This document shows, piece after piece, positions 18,787-26,559 of a stretch of DNA of 39,739 bases. The stretch's first letter is position 1. Each line of letters opens with the position of its first letter. Location: NCBI GenBank assembly GCA_016124525.1, contig WGNO01000036.1, forward strand, positions 1 to 39,739. Reading direction: 5' to 3'. The notes below the pieces were generated by a model. That model saw nothing but the letters and a program-made list of their open reading frames with translations. It was not told where the DNA came from and searched no databases. The DNA is from Nostoc sp. RI_552 (GTDB taxonomy: Bacteria; Cyanobacteriota; Cyanobacteriia; Cyanobacteriales; Nostocaceae). The translations under genes and the position numbers were made by a program.

Positions 18787-18819
18787 AGATTTCCGACTTC
18801 TTCAAGAAGTCGGAAATCT
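18787..18819 (-). repeat. Perfect 33-base palindrome between regulator and sensor genes
   Basis: AGATTTCCGACTTCTT, a single central C, then the exact reverse complement: 16-base arms with no mismatch. In RNA it forms a long hairpin between the response regulator and kinase genes of one operon. No U-run follows on the minus strand, so it is not a classical terminator. It may stabilise or process the mRNA, or partially attenuate kinase expression. The sequence looks like a dispersed cyanobacterial palindrome family. Confidence 0.85.
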
Positions 18820-18841
18820 GAGCCGAAGGATCTTTCTCAAC

Positions 18842-19534
18842 TTAGTGAAAGTTAAAACGGTATCCCAGACCATGCAAAGTTTCAATCATGTTTTCGCACC
18901 CACAATTAGCTAACTTACGACGTAGCAAACGCATTTGTGCCGCTACCACATTACTAACAGGTTCTGCACCCACTTCCCAAAGTTGATGACGAATTTGTTC
19001 AGTTGTGATAATTTGATTTGGGTGCTTCATCAAATATTCTAATAACTGAAATTCTTTGTTAGTCAGGGTAATTTCTTGATGATGACCCGCAGCATTTTGA
19101 CTAACAACTAGATTATTCCCGTAGTCAAGAATTAAATTACCTAAAGTTAATTTTTGGGGCTGAAATTGGGGATATCTCCTTTGTAAAGCGCGTAACCTTG
19201 CTAACAATTCCGCCATACCGAAAGGTTTGACCAAGTAATCATCAGCCCCTGCATCAAGTCCAGCGACTTTATCTTCCATTCTATCCTTAGCTGTGAGCAT
19301 CAATACAGGTAAGGAATTATGACAGTAACGCAATCTTTTACATAATTCCAAACCAGAAATTTTGGGTAACATCCAATCAAAAATAGCTAATGTATATTCT
19401 GTCCATCTATTTTCTAAATATGCCCATGCTTCATCTCCGTCAATTACCCAATCAACCAAATACTTGTGTTGGGTAAGAGTCCGTTTAATAGCGGCACCTA
19501 AATCTGGTTCATCTTCAACTAATAACACCCTCAT
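18842..19534 (-). CDS. OmpR-family response regulator of the metal operon (CopR/NrsR/RppA-like)
   Basis: A 230-residue DNA-binding response regulator. The receiver (1-120) has E7-D8, phosphoacceptor D53 (AIFDWMLP), LTAKD and K102 in VKPF. The winged-helix output domain (about 128-230) contains LTNKEFQLLEYLMKHPNQII and ends in the wing GLGYRFNFH. The ATG overlaps the TGA of the RND pump gene by four bases (ATGA), showing translational coupling. Members of this family bind as dimers to direct repeats about 11 bases apart; such a repeat occurs at 25067-25083 upstream of this operon. It should activate the efflux genes and its own synthesis when metal is sensed. Confidence 0.92.
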   Translation of the reverse strand: MRVLLVEDEPDLGAAIKRTLTQHKYLVDWVIDGDEAWAYLENRWTEYTLAIFDWMLPKISGLELCKRLRYCHNSLPVLMLTAKDRMEDKVAGLDAGADDYLVKPFGMAELLARLRALQRRYPQFQPQKLTLGNLILDYGNNLVVSQNAAGHHQEITLTNKEFQLLEYLMKHPNQIITTEQIRHQLWEVGAEPVSNVVAAQMRLLRRKLANCGCENMIETLHGLGYRFNFH

Positions 19535-22500
19535 AACTCTTTTACTTTTACAGATTTTTGTATTTGTTTCGGAATGAGAAACTTACCAAACCGAGAGTAT
19601 AATGCAGGTAATACTAGCAATGTTAACGCTGTAGAAGTAAACAATCCCCCTAGCACTACTACAGCTAAAGGTTGCAAGATTTCTTTACCTGCACCTGTAC
19701 CAATTACTAAAGGAATCATTCCTAAAGCTGAAGTTAAAGCTGTCATTAAAATTGCGGTTAAGCGTTCCATTGAACCTTCAATAATGACTTGGTTTAAGAG
19801 CATTTCTTGTGCCAATTTATGATTGTAGTTTTCTACTAGCAATAAGCCGTTACGTGTTGCTACCCCAAATAAAGTTATAAATCCAATCAAGGAAGCGACA
19901 GAAATAATTCCGCCTCCCACAGCAATGGAAATGATACCGCCTACCAGTGCTAGAGGTAAGTTAACCATAATCATGAGCATGGCAGCAACAGATTTAACGG
20001 CAAAGTACATTAAAACTGCAATGACGACAAGTGCTATTCCGCCAAATAACAATAGATTTTGGGTGGCGCGCTGTTCTGATTCAAATTGTCCGCCGTATTG
20101 GATAAAGTAGCCTGTGGGTAACTGTATTGACCCACTGATTTTATTTTGAATGTCATCCACCACAGAACCTAAATCTCGATGAGAAATATTTGCAGACACG
20201 ACTATCAAACGTGAGACATTCTCCCGATTAATTGTATTAGGGCCAGTTCCATACTCCAGACTAGCGACTTGAGCCAGGGGGATTTTTTGACCTGTGGGTG
20301 TATCTACTAGCAAATTGCGAATAATGTCTAAATTACGGCGTGATTCTGGTTGCAACCACACTACCAGGTCAAATAATTGTTGTCCTTCTAGGACTTGAGA
20401 AACGACTCGTCCATTGAGGGCCGTTTCTAGAATATGACTGAGATTACCCACAGTTAAGCCATAACGGGCGGCTGCTTCTCTGATAAATTTAATTTGTACC
20501 TGTCTAATGGGGACTTGGGGTTCGAGTTGTAAGTCTACGAGTCCGGGAATGTTAGCCATAACATTCTGGACTTCTGACCCCAGACGACGCAATTCTGGTA
20601 AATCAGGGCCAAATATTTTTACTGCCATCGCACTTCTTACCCCTGATAATACCTCATCCATTCGATGGGAGATAAAACCGCCAATACTAGGTGCAACTCC
20701 TGGAATTTTGGCAAATTCTTGACGTAGCTTTTCAATACTGCTGTCACGATTGTGTAACCCTTCGTCGCTCAGTTCCACATCTAAATGACCCAAGTTAGCC
20801 CCGCCAGCATCTGCATCACCGGGGGCGCGTCCAGACCTTAACTGCACTGTTTTAAATCTGGGGTCGTCTTTAAGTGCATCTTGCAAAGCAAATCCCACTT
20901 GATTTGTTGCTTCCAGTGAACTTCCAGGATAAAGCACCATTGCATTCACTAAAGAGGATTCCTGAAACTCTGGTAAAAATACCCTTCCTAAACTAAATAA
21001 AATCACTAAGGCAGCGATTAAGGAAGCTGTAGCCACAACTAAAATAATTGTCGGAAAACGAGTAGTAAAACTGAGGATAGGTGCATATAGGCGCTGTGTT
21101 AAAGCACTCACCCAAGTATCATTTGTGGGTAGTTCTTGATTTGCTAATAAAATTGCACAAAGTGCCGGGGATAAGGTCATTGCTACGAAAGTTGAGGCAC
21201 AAATTGAAATTAAATAGGCAATTCCCATTGGTGCAAATATCCGACCTTCGACACCTGTGAGGGTGAAAATGGGTGCAAAGACAACAGCGATAATGACTGT
21301 AGAAAAAATTACACTGGTGCGCACTGCCACGGAGGTGTCATAAACAACTTTGAAGGGATGCACCGGATTACTTGCTGCTTGGTTTTGGCGTAAACCTCGA
21401 TAACAGTTTTCCATGTCCACAATGGAGTCATCCACTACTGACCCAATGGCCACGGCTAAACCTCCCAGTGTCATGGTATTGATACCTTGACCAAAGTAGC
21501 TGAGAATGATCATGCCAATGAGCACGGATAAAGGAATGGCGGTTAAGGTAATAATGGCGGTGCGCCAGTTCATCAAAAACATGAACAGGATCATGGAAAC
21601 GATAATTGTGCCATCCCGCAGAGAACTGGTAACGTTAGCGATGGCGGATGTAATAAAGTTTTCTTGGCGGAAGGTTTCTTTAACTGTGACACCCGCTGGT
21701 AGGCTAGCTTTCAGTTCTATCATTGCCTGTTGGATGGCTTTGGTCACTGTGGGGGTGTCATTCTGTGGTTGCTTATTGACCATGACCACAACTGCTGGCT
21801 GACCGTCTAAGCTAGCATCCCCACGTTTTAAACCTGCACCAATACGAACATCAGCGACATCTTCCAGTAATACGGGTATATTATTACGAGAGGTGACCAC
21901 TGATTTTCTCAGTTGATCAATGGATTCAATACGCCCCAAACCGCGAATAATGACTTCTTGGTCTGGACTAATTAACAAACCACCCGCAGCATTAACGTTA
22001 GCTTCTTGAGTGGCGGTTGTGACTTGATCTAAGGTGACATTAAAAGCTTGCAATTTGCCGGGGTCAACTAATACCTGATACTGAAGAATATCACCACCAT
22101 AGGCAATCACTTGAGAAACACCGGGTACAGCTAATAGGCGATTGGTAACATCCCTATCTACCAAACGCCGCACTTCCATGAGTGGGATACTTTCGGAGGT
22201 GAAGGCGTACTGTAAAACTGTGGCAATGGGAGAAGTAATTGGGGAAATTTGCGGATTTTCTATACCTTCTGGCAGTTTTGGTTGTGCTTGTTGTAAGCGT
22301 TCTGTCACAAGTTGCCTGGCTTGATAAAAATCAGTATCCCAGTTGAAGATGACTTTGACAACGGAAATCCCTAGGGCAGAGGAGGAACGCACTGTTTCTA
22401 CTCCTGGTGTACCATTCATGGCACTTTCTATAGGCAAGGTAATGAGGGATTCTACTTCTTCTGGTGCTAGTCCTGGAGCTTCTGTTTGAATTTCTACTTG

Positions 22501-22635
22501 AGGGGGAGCAAAATCTGGGAGGACATCTAGTGGCATCTGGGTGAGGTTATATACACCCAAGCAAGTGATCATGACTGCTCCGAGTACAACTATCCAGCGT
22601 TGGGTAATTGACCATTTGAGGATGGTGTTCAGCAT
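19531..22635 (-). CDS. Heavy-metal RND efflux pump (CusA/CzcA family)
   Basis: A 1034-residue inner-membrane RND transporter, full length for the HME subfamily: TM1 (about 14-32), two large periplasmic loops, and the remaining helices around 340-530 and 860-1015. The TM4 motif reads AIGSVVDDSIVDMEN (396-410): the first acidic residue of the Zn/Co-type DFG motif is replaced by AIG, as in monovalent (Cu/Ag) or uncharacterised cyanobacterial HME pumps, while VDD and MEN keep proton-relay acids. The pump would expel metal ions in exchange for protons, working with the adaptor encoded upstream and an outer-membrane channel that is not in this window. It is probably the equivalent of Synechocystis RND CopA (not the P-type ATPase of that name). 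It overlaps the regulator gene by four bases. Confidence 0.94.
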   Translation of the reverse strand: MLNTILKWSITQRWIVVLGAVMITCLGVYNLTQMPLDVLPDFAPPQVEIQTEAPGLAPEEVESLITLPIESAMNGTPGVETVRSSSALGISVVKVIFNWDTDFYQARQLVTERLQQAQPKLPEGIENPQISPITSPIATVLQYAFTSESIPLMEVRRLVDRDVTNRLLAVPGVSQVIAYGGDILQYQVLVDPGKLQAFNVTLDQVTTATQEANVNAAGGLLISPDQEVIIRGLGRIESIDQLRKSVVTSRNNIPVLLEDVADVRIGAGLKRGDASLDGQPAVVVMVNKQPQNDTPTVTKAIQQAMIELKASLPAGVTVKETFRQENFITSAIANVTSSLRDGTIIVSMILFMFLMNWRTAIITLTAIPLSVLIGMIILSYFGQGINTMTLGGLAVAIGSVVDDSIVDMENCYRGLRQNQAASNPVHPFKVVYDTSVAVRTSVIFSTVIIAVVFAPIFTLTGVEGRIFAPMGIAYLISICASTFVAMTLSPALCAILLANQELPTNDTWVSALTQRLYAPILSFTTRFPTIILVVATASLIAALVILFSLGRVFLPEFQESSLVNAMVLYPGSSLEATNQVGFALQDALKDDPRFKTVQLRSGRAPGDADAGGANLGHLDVELSDEGLHNRDSSIEKLRQEFAKIPGVAPSIGGFISHRMDEVLSGVRSAMAVKIFGPDLPELRRLGSEVQNVMANIPGLVDLQLEPQVPIRQVQIKFIREAAARYGLTVGNLSHILETALNGRVVSQVLEGQQLFDLVVWLQPESRRNLDIIRNLLVDTPTGQKIPLAQVASLEYGTGPNTINRENVSRLIVVSANISHRDLGSVVDDIQNKISGSIQLPTGYFIQYGGQFESEQRATQNLLLFGGIALVVIAVLMYFAVKSVAAMLMIMVNLPLALVGGIISIAVGGGIISVASLIGFITLFGVATRNGLLLVENYNHKLAQEMLLNQVIIEGSMERLTAILMTALTSALGMIPLVIGTGAGKEILQPLAVVVLGGLFTSTALTLLVLPALYSRFGKFLIPKQIQKSVKVKEL

Positions 22636-22674
22636 ATTTGTTGAAGATTGGGAAACCCATAAGGGCTTAGAGGT

Positions 22675-24249
22675 TTATTTTGTGTTGTTGTCATATATTT
22701 CTTGGTCGATCTGGGAGTTGATGAGTGGTAGTACATGGAACTGGCGACGGTGAGACCAGAATGCACCTATGATGAAAGCTAAACAGGCGATCGCACTCCC
22801 TCCTGTAATAGCTATGAGCCAGAGTGATAAGCTTGGTGTTGTCGGTTTTGAGTTAACTGGGGGGTGTTGATGCTCCTGTGTTTTAGGTTCAGTTCCACCC
22901 CGCAAAGATTGAGCATAAAGTTGTGGCCCACGCTGAGTTACTATTAAATCTCCCTCAAATAAGCCAGTTTTGACTTCTACCATGTCCCCAAAAGTTTGAC
23001 CTAGAGTCACTTCTAAGGGTTGATAGGCGTTACTGTTTTGTAAATAGACCTGCGGTTTACTGTTGACTTCTACTACAGCTGCACTGGGTATTGCTAAGAT
23101 ATTTGGGGATTTTTGGTCCGTAAGAATTTCTAGTTGGGCAAACATCCCTGGTTTGAGTAATCCCTCTGAGTTAATAATTTCTGCTTTCACCGGTACAACT
23201 CGCGTTTCACCCACTAGAGAGCTAATTATGGTGATGCGTCCCGTAAATGTGCGCTCAGGTAGAGATGGAACTTTGACTAAAATTTTTTGTCCGGTTTTGA
23301 CTTGCTCTAAGTCTTTTTCATATATATTAGCTGTGGCAAATACCTGACCGTCGTTGACAATTGTCATCAGCTTGTCACCTGCATCTGAGAATGATTGACC
23401 AAGGGAGACTTCCCAGTGAGCAACTGTACCAGAAATCGGGGCTGTGATTGTGATTAATCCTTGGTCATTACCACGGATTCCTAATTGTTGTAGCCGAGTT
23501 TTATAAATACTCTTACTAAGAGTAATTCGTGATTGAGCTAATTCTACTGCGGCTTGGGCATGTTGGAGTTGATTTTGGGCAGCAATTACATCACGGCTGC
23601 TGTTAGCTGTGGCTAGTTGTGCTTTGGCCTGAGCCAGTTGGGTTTGGGACTCTAGGACATTACGCTGTGGTAGAGCACCCGCATCGGCTAATTTTTGGTC
23701 TTTGTCGTACTTTTCTTGAGCAAATGCTACTTGAGTTTGAGCTTGAGCAATTTCCGCAACCGCAACTTTTTGCAAGCGATGGTAATTTTGTTGAGCTAAT
23801 TTTAAATCTGCTTGGGCTTGTTGTAGTTCGGCGCGACTTTGTGCTAATTTTTCTTCAGATTCGACGCGCAGGGATACTAACTCAGGGCTAGATACCACTG
23901 CTAGGGGTTGACCTCGTTTTACTAATTTTCCAGGTTTTACCAATAGTTCTACTAGTTTTGCCTCAGCAATGGGAGTAGTTACTTGGGCTTGTTGACTGGG
24001 TAGAGTTTCTATTTGTCCATTTGCTTTGATACTTGTAGTTAATGATTGGCGTTTGACTAGCTCAACTTTAATTCCCAGCCGTTGAGAAGTTTGTGCATCA
24101 ACTTTAATTGGGGTCAGAGAAGGTGTGGAGTCACTACCACTATGGAATTTGTCACCGTGTCCAGCATGAGCAAATACTATGATGGGATTAGTTAATAACG
24201 TGGAACTCAGCACGGCTACTAGTACCGAAAAAGCTAGAGAATTAGGCAT
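22675..24249 (-). CDS. RND periplasmic adaptor (HlyD/CusB-like) with His-rich ends
   Basis: About 524 residues. An N-terminal signal/anchor is followed by a His-rich metal-binding-like motif (HAGHGDKFH). A lipoyl/barrel-sandwich half-motif (VKPGKLVKRGQPLAVVSSPE) leads into an unusually long alpha-helical hairpin of Gln/Ala-rich heptads (about 125-260), then the second half (ITAPISGTVAHWEVSLGQS), a beta-barrel domain, and a C-terminal HQHPP stretch. One more transmembrane segment lies near the end (about 482-503) followed by a basic tail, unusual for an adaptor. It links the RND pump to an outer-membrane channel. The AAGGA before the start suits either TTG 24258 or ATG 24249; I chose ATG. Gaps: 15 bases from the DUF305 gene, 39 to the pump. 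Confidence 0.9.
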   Translation of the reverse strand: MPNSLAFSVLVAVLSSTLLTNPIIVFAHAGHGDKFHSGSDSTPSLTPIKVDAQTSQRLGIKVELVKRQSLTTSIKANGQIETLPSQQAQVTTPIAEAKLVELLVKPGKLVKRGQPLAVVSSPELVSLRVESEEKLAQSRAELQQAQADLKLAQQNYHRLQKVAVAEIAQAQTQVAFAQEKYDKDQKLADAGALPQRNVLESQTQLAQAKAQLATANSSRDVIAAQNQLQHAQAAVELAQSRITLSKSIYKTRLQQLGIRGNDQGLITITAPISGTVAHWEVSLGQSFSDAGDKLMTIVNDGQVFATANIYEKDLEQVKTGQKILVKVPSLPERTFTGRITIISSLVGETRVVPVKAEIINSEGLLKPGMFAQLEILTDQKSPNILAIPSAAVVEVNSKPQVYLQNSNAYQPLEVTLGQTFGDMVEVKTGLFEGDLIVTQRGPQLYAQSLRGGTEPKTQEHQHPPVNSKPTTPSLSLWLIAITGGSAIACLAFIIGAFWSHRRQFHVLPLINSQIDQEIYDNNTK

Positions 24250-24264
24250 TGCAATCAAAAGTCC

Positions 24265-24975
24265 TTACTGGTTATACCAAGCTTGTCGCCATTGTTTCAT
24301 TTGCTTAATTTCGGCTTCTTGAGCTTTGATAATTTCTTGTGCCAGTTTCTTCATTTCTGAGCGTTGAGATTTCTCTAAAGCATCTTTTGCCATAACTACA
24401 GCACCTTCATGGTGAGGAATCATTGCATTGATAAAGCGCAGGTCAAATTTGCTATCAGCTGCACCCAAGTCTACGGACATCATCATGGATTGCTTTTGTT
24501 CTGGTGTCATTTCCATCATGTGACCCATTTTGCTGTGGTAAGCCATTGGTTCATCTTTGGCGTTGGGATACCAAGCTGTTCGCCACTGCTGCATTTGACC
24601 AATTTCTTGGTTTTGATCTGTAATGATTGCGTCTGCTAACTGCTTGAGTTCGGGACGTTGTGATTTTTGTTGTACCTCCTTGGCCATCTCCACTGCACCT
24701 TGGTGGTGCAGAATCATACCATCAATGAAACGTAAATTATAGTTGGTATCGGTTGGCCCTAAATCCATGTCGTGATTTACATCAGTGTGGTTGACTTGCT
24801 GGCGATTGTCTCCGGCACTGCAATTTGTGCAATCGCTTATTTCACCAGTATTATTGGAGTTTTCGGTTGTACCGGGAGAACAAGCCGTCAAAACTCCACT
24901 AATTAATAATGATGTAAACAAAACAAAGCTCAACGCCAACAAATTATTTCTCAAAGATAAAATTTCCATAGTCAT
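24265..24975 (-). CDS. DUF305 periplasmic metal-binding lipoprotein (CopM-like)
   Basis: A 236-residue lipoprotein: signal segment about 10-30 with lipobox LTAC, a Cys/Asn/His-rich linker, then two tandem DUF305 repeats. Each repeat carries FI(D/N)(A/G)MI-HH-GAV-MAK (about 83-100 and 177-194) and ends in a QMxQWR-AWY block, so the gene arose by internal duplication. The His pairs and a Met-rich centre (KMGHMMEMTP, MMM) are typical Cu(I)-binding features; CopM of Synechocystis is a DUF305 protein that binds copper in the periplasm (family knowledge). First gene of the efflux operon. The linker is encoded partly by a dispersed palindromic repeat (24802-24836), giving an extra CTNC motif. Confidence 0.9.
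   Translation of the reverse strand: MTMEILSLRNNLLALSFVLFTSLLISGVLTACSPGTTENSNNTGEISDCTNCSAGDNRQQVNHTDVNHDMDLGPTDTNYNLRFIDGMILHHQGAVEMAKEVQQKSQRPELKQLADAIITDQNQEIGQMQQWRTAWYPNAKDEPMAYHSKMGHMMEMTPEQKQSMMMSVDLGAADSKFDLRFINAMIPHHEGAVVMAKDALEKSQRSEMKKLAQEIIKAQEAEIKQMKQWRQAWYNQ
24802..24836. repeat. Dispersed palindromic repeat inside the DUF305 gene, copy 2
   Basis: GCGATTG and CAATCGC arms enclose a core that is 24/29 identical to 2179-2207 in non-coding DNA. Read on the minus strand it keeps the reading frame and encodes the DCTNCSAGD part of the linker between the lipid anchor and the first DUF305 domain. Confidence 0.6.
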
Positions 24976-25066
24976 TGGTCATTAGTAACAGTTTAGGCGT
25001 GTTTACTTTTCGCAACATACTTAGGTCTATTTCTGCTGACCTACTTACTCAGCATTGCAGATAAAC

Positions 25067-25107
25067 ATGAAACCAGGATGAAATGCTTCTATTAGTTTGG
25101 CTACAAT
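25067..25107 (+). promoter_or_regulatory. Candidate OmpR-type operator overlapping a promoter
   Basis: ATGAAA occurs twice, at 25067-25072 and 25078-25083, 11 bases apart, the spacing expected of OmpR-family regulators. The second copy overlaps a possible -35 (TGAAAT, 25079-25084) that stands 17 bases before a good -10, TACAAT at 25102-25107, reading towards the HtrA gene at 25170. The site is about 90 bases upstream of the divergent metal operon, so it could serve either or both. No other direct repeat of this type stood out in the intergenic region. Confidence 0.4.
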
Positions 25108-25169
25108 AGAAAATAAAACATCCCCTCAAGGCGATTGGGCATTTATTCCCGAATCCCAGAGTATGATCT

Positions 25170-26291
25170 ATGAAAAGACTTCTCAAGCAACCTGCTCTTT
25201 GTTTAATTTTACTAATGACCGGCTGCATCTCTGGCAGAGATGTGAGGAATGCTGAACAACCAATAGTCCGAAGTGTATTAGCGAAATCAAACACCAATAG
25301 CGAGATAAATTACATAACTCGTGTTGTTCAAGAGGTAGGCCCGGCAGTAGTGCGAATTGACTCTAAGCGCACTGTATCAATATCCCCAGACCCAGTTCTA
25401 GAAAGATTTTTTCAAGGAGAATTGCCCACCAGAGAAGAAGTGCAACAGGGTCTTGGCTCAGGATTTATTACTACTGCCGATGGACTAATTTTTACTAATG
25501 CTCATGTGGTAGCAGATGCGGATAGTATTACAGTTCTATTAAAAGATGGTCGCCGTTTTCAAGGTGATGTAGTGGGTGTTGACACTGTTACTGATGTCGC
25601 TGTTGTTAAAATTGAAGCTAGTCAATTACCGACCGTTCAGTTGGGTAACTCAGATAATTTAATAGCGGGACAAGCAGCGATCGCTATTGGTAATCCTTTA
25701 GGACTAGATAATACTGTGACGCAAGGTATTATTAGTGCTACACAGCGTTCTGTTGCCGGACTAGGTGTACCAACCGAGCGAGTTGACTTTATTCAAACGG
25801 ATGCAGCGATTAATCCAGGTAACTCTGGAGGACCTTTACTCAACGCCCAAGGAGAGGTGGTTGGAATGAACACCGCTATCATCCAGGGAGCGCAAGGGCT
25901 AGGTTTTGCCATTCCCATCAACACTGCCGAAAGAATTGCCGAACAATTAATAGAAAAAGGACGGGTAGATCACCCTTACATCGGCATTCAAATGGCCCAG
26001 TTGAACCCTGAGTTAAGTGAGAAAATTAATCAAAGTGATACTGATATTAAAGTTACTCAGGATAGAGGTGTGATTGTCCTGGGAGTCGTCCGTAACTCTC
26101 CTGCTTACCGTAGTGGAATTCGTCCTGGTGACATTATTGAAAGTATTAATAATGTTGCTATTAAAGACATCAAGGAAGTTCAGCAACAAGTAGAAAATAC
26201 TAATATTGGCGATACGATGGAAATTATTATCAATCGCGATGGCACCAGACAAAAAGTAAGAGTTAAACCAGAAGCTTTACCGACAAAATAG
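25170..26291 (+). CDS. HtrA/Deg-family serine protease with one PDZ domain
   Basis: A 373-residue envelope protease. The N-terminus has a hydrophobic signal with a lipobox-like LMTGC (cysteine 19), so it may be lipid-anchored. The trypsin-like domain (about 45-270) has the catalytic triad H112 (TNAHVV), D142 (TDVAVVKI) and S219 (NPGNSGGP). One PDZ domain follows (about 275-368, with GVVRNSPAYRSGIRPGD). It corresponds to the cyanobacterial HtrA/HhoA/HhoB group, which degrades or refolds damaged periplasmic proteins under light and heat stress. It is divergent from the metal efflux operon across a 194-base promoter region. Which of the three paralogues it matches cannot be told by eye. Confidence 0.94.
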   Translation: MKRLLKQPALCLILLMTGCISGRDVRNAEQPIVRSVLAKSNTNSEINYITRVVQEVGPAVVRIDSKRTVSISPDPVLERFFQGELPTREEVQQGLGSGFITTADGLIFTNAHVVADADSITVLLKDGRRFQGDVVGVDTVTDVAVVKIEASQLPTVQLGNSDNLIAGQAAIAIGNPLGLDNTVTQGIISATQRSVAGLGVPTERVDFIQTDAAINPGNSGGPLLNAQGEVVGMNTAIIQGAQGLGFAIPINTAERIAEQLIEKGRVDHPYIGIQMAQLNPELSEKINQSDTDIKVTQDRGVIVLGVVRNSPAYRSGIRPGDIIESINNVAIKDIKEVQQQVENTNIGDTMEIIINRDGTRQKVRVKPEALPTK

Positions 26292-26559
26292 CAACAATCA
26301 AAAGACATAAGTCATGTCTCTATCATTTGCTAGAGGCAAAATAAATCACATTTTTTTATACTTACATTGATATTTAGGATTTGCTGAAAAATTGATTTTT
26401 GAGTACAGGAAACAGCGTTTTGAGGATATCCCTCATAGCTTTTTCACTCTTCCTTGAGAGCCTAAGCACATCAGGTTTTAAACTTGATTCAGCAAGACCT
26501 ATTTACAAACCATTGGAAACAAAAAAGAAGACTTTCTTAATTACTAATTACGAATTATT

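Noticed and set aside
26303..26319. AGACAT-AAGTC-ATGTCT hairpin after the HtrA gene as terminator
   Set aside because: Short stem and no U-run; too weak to call.
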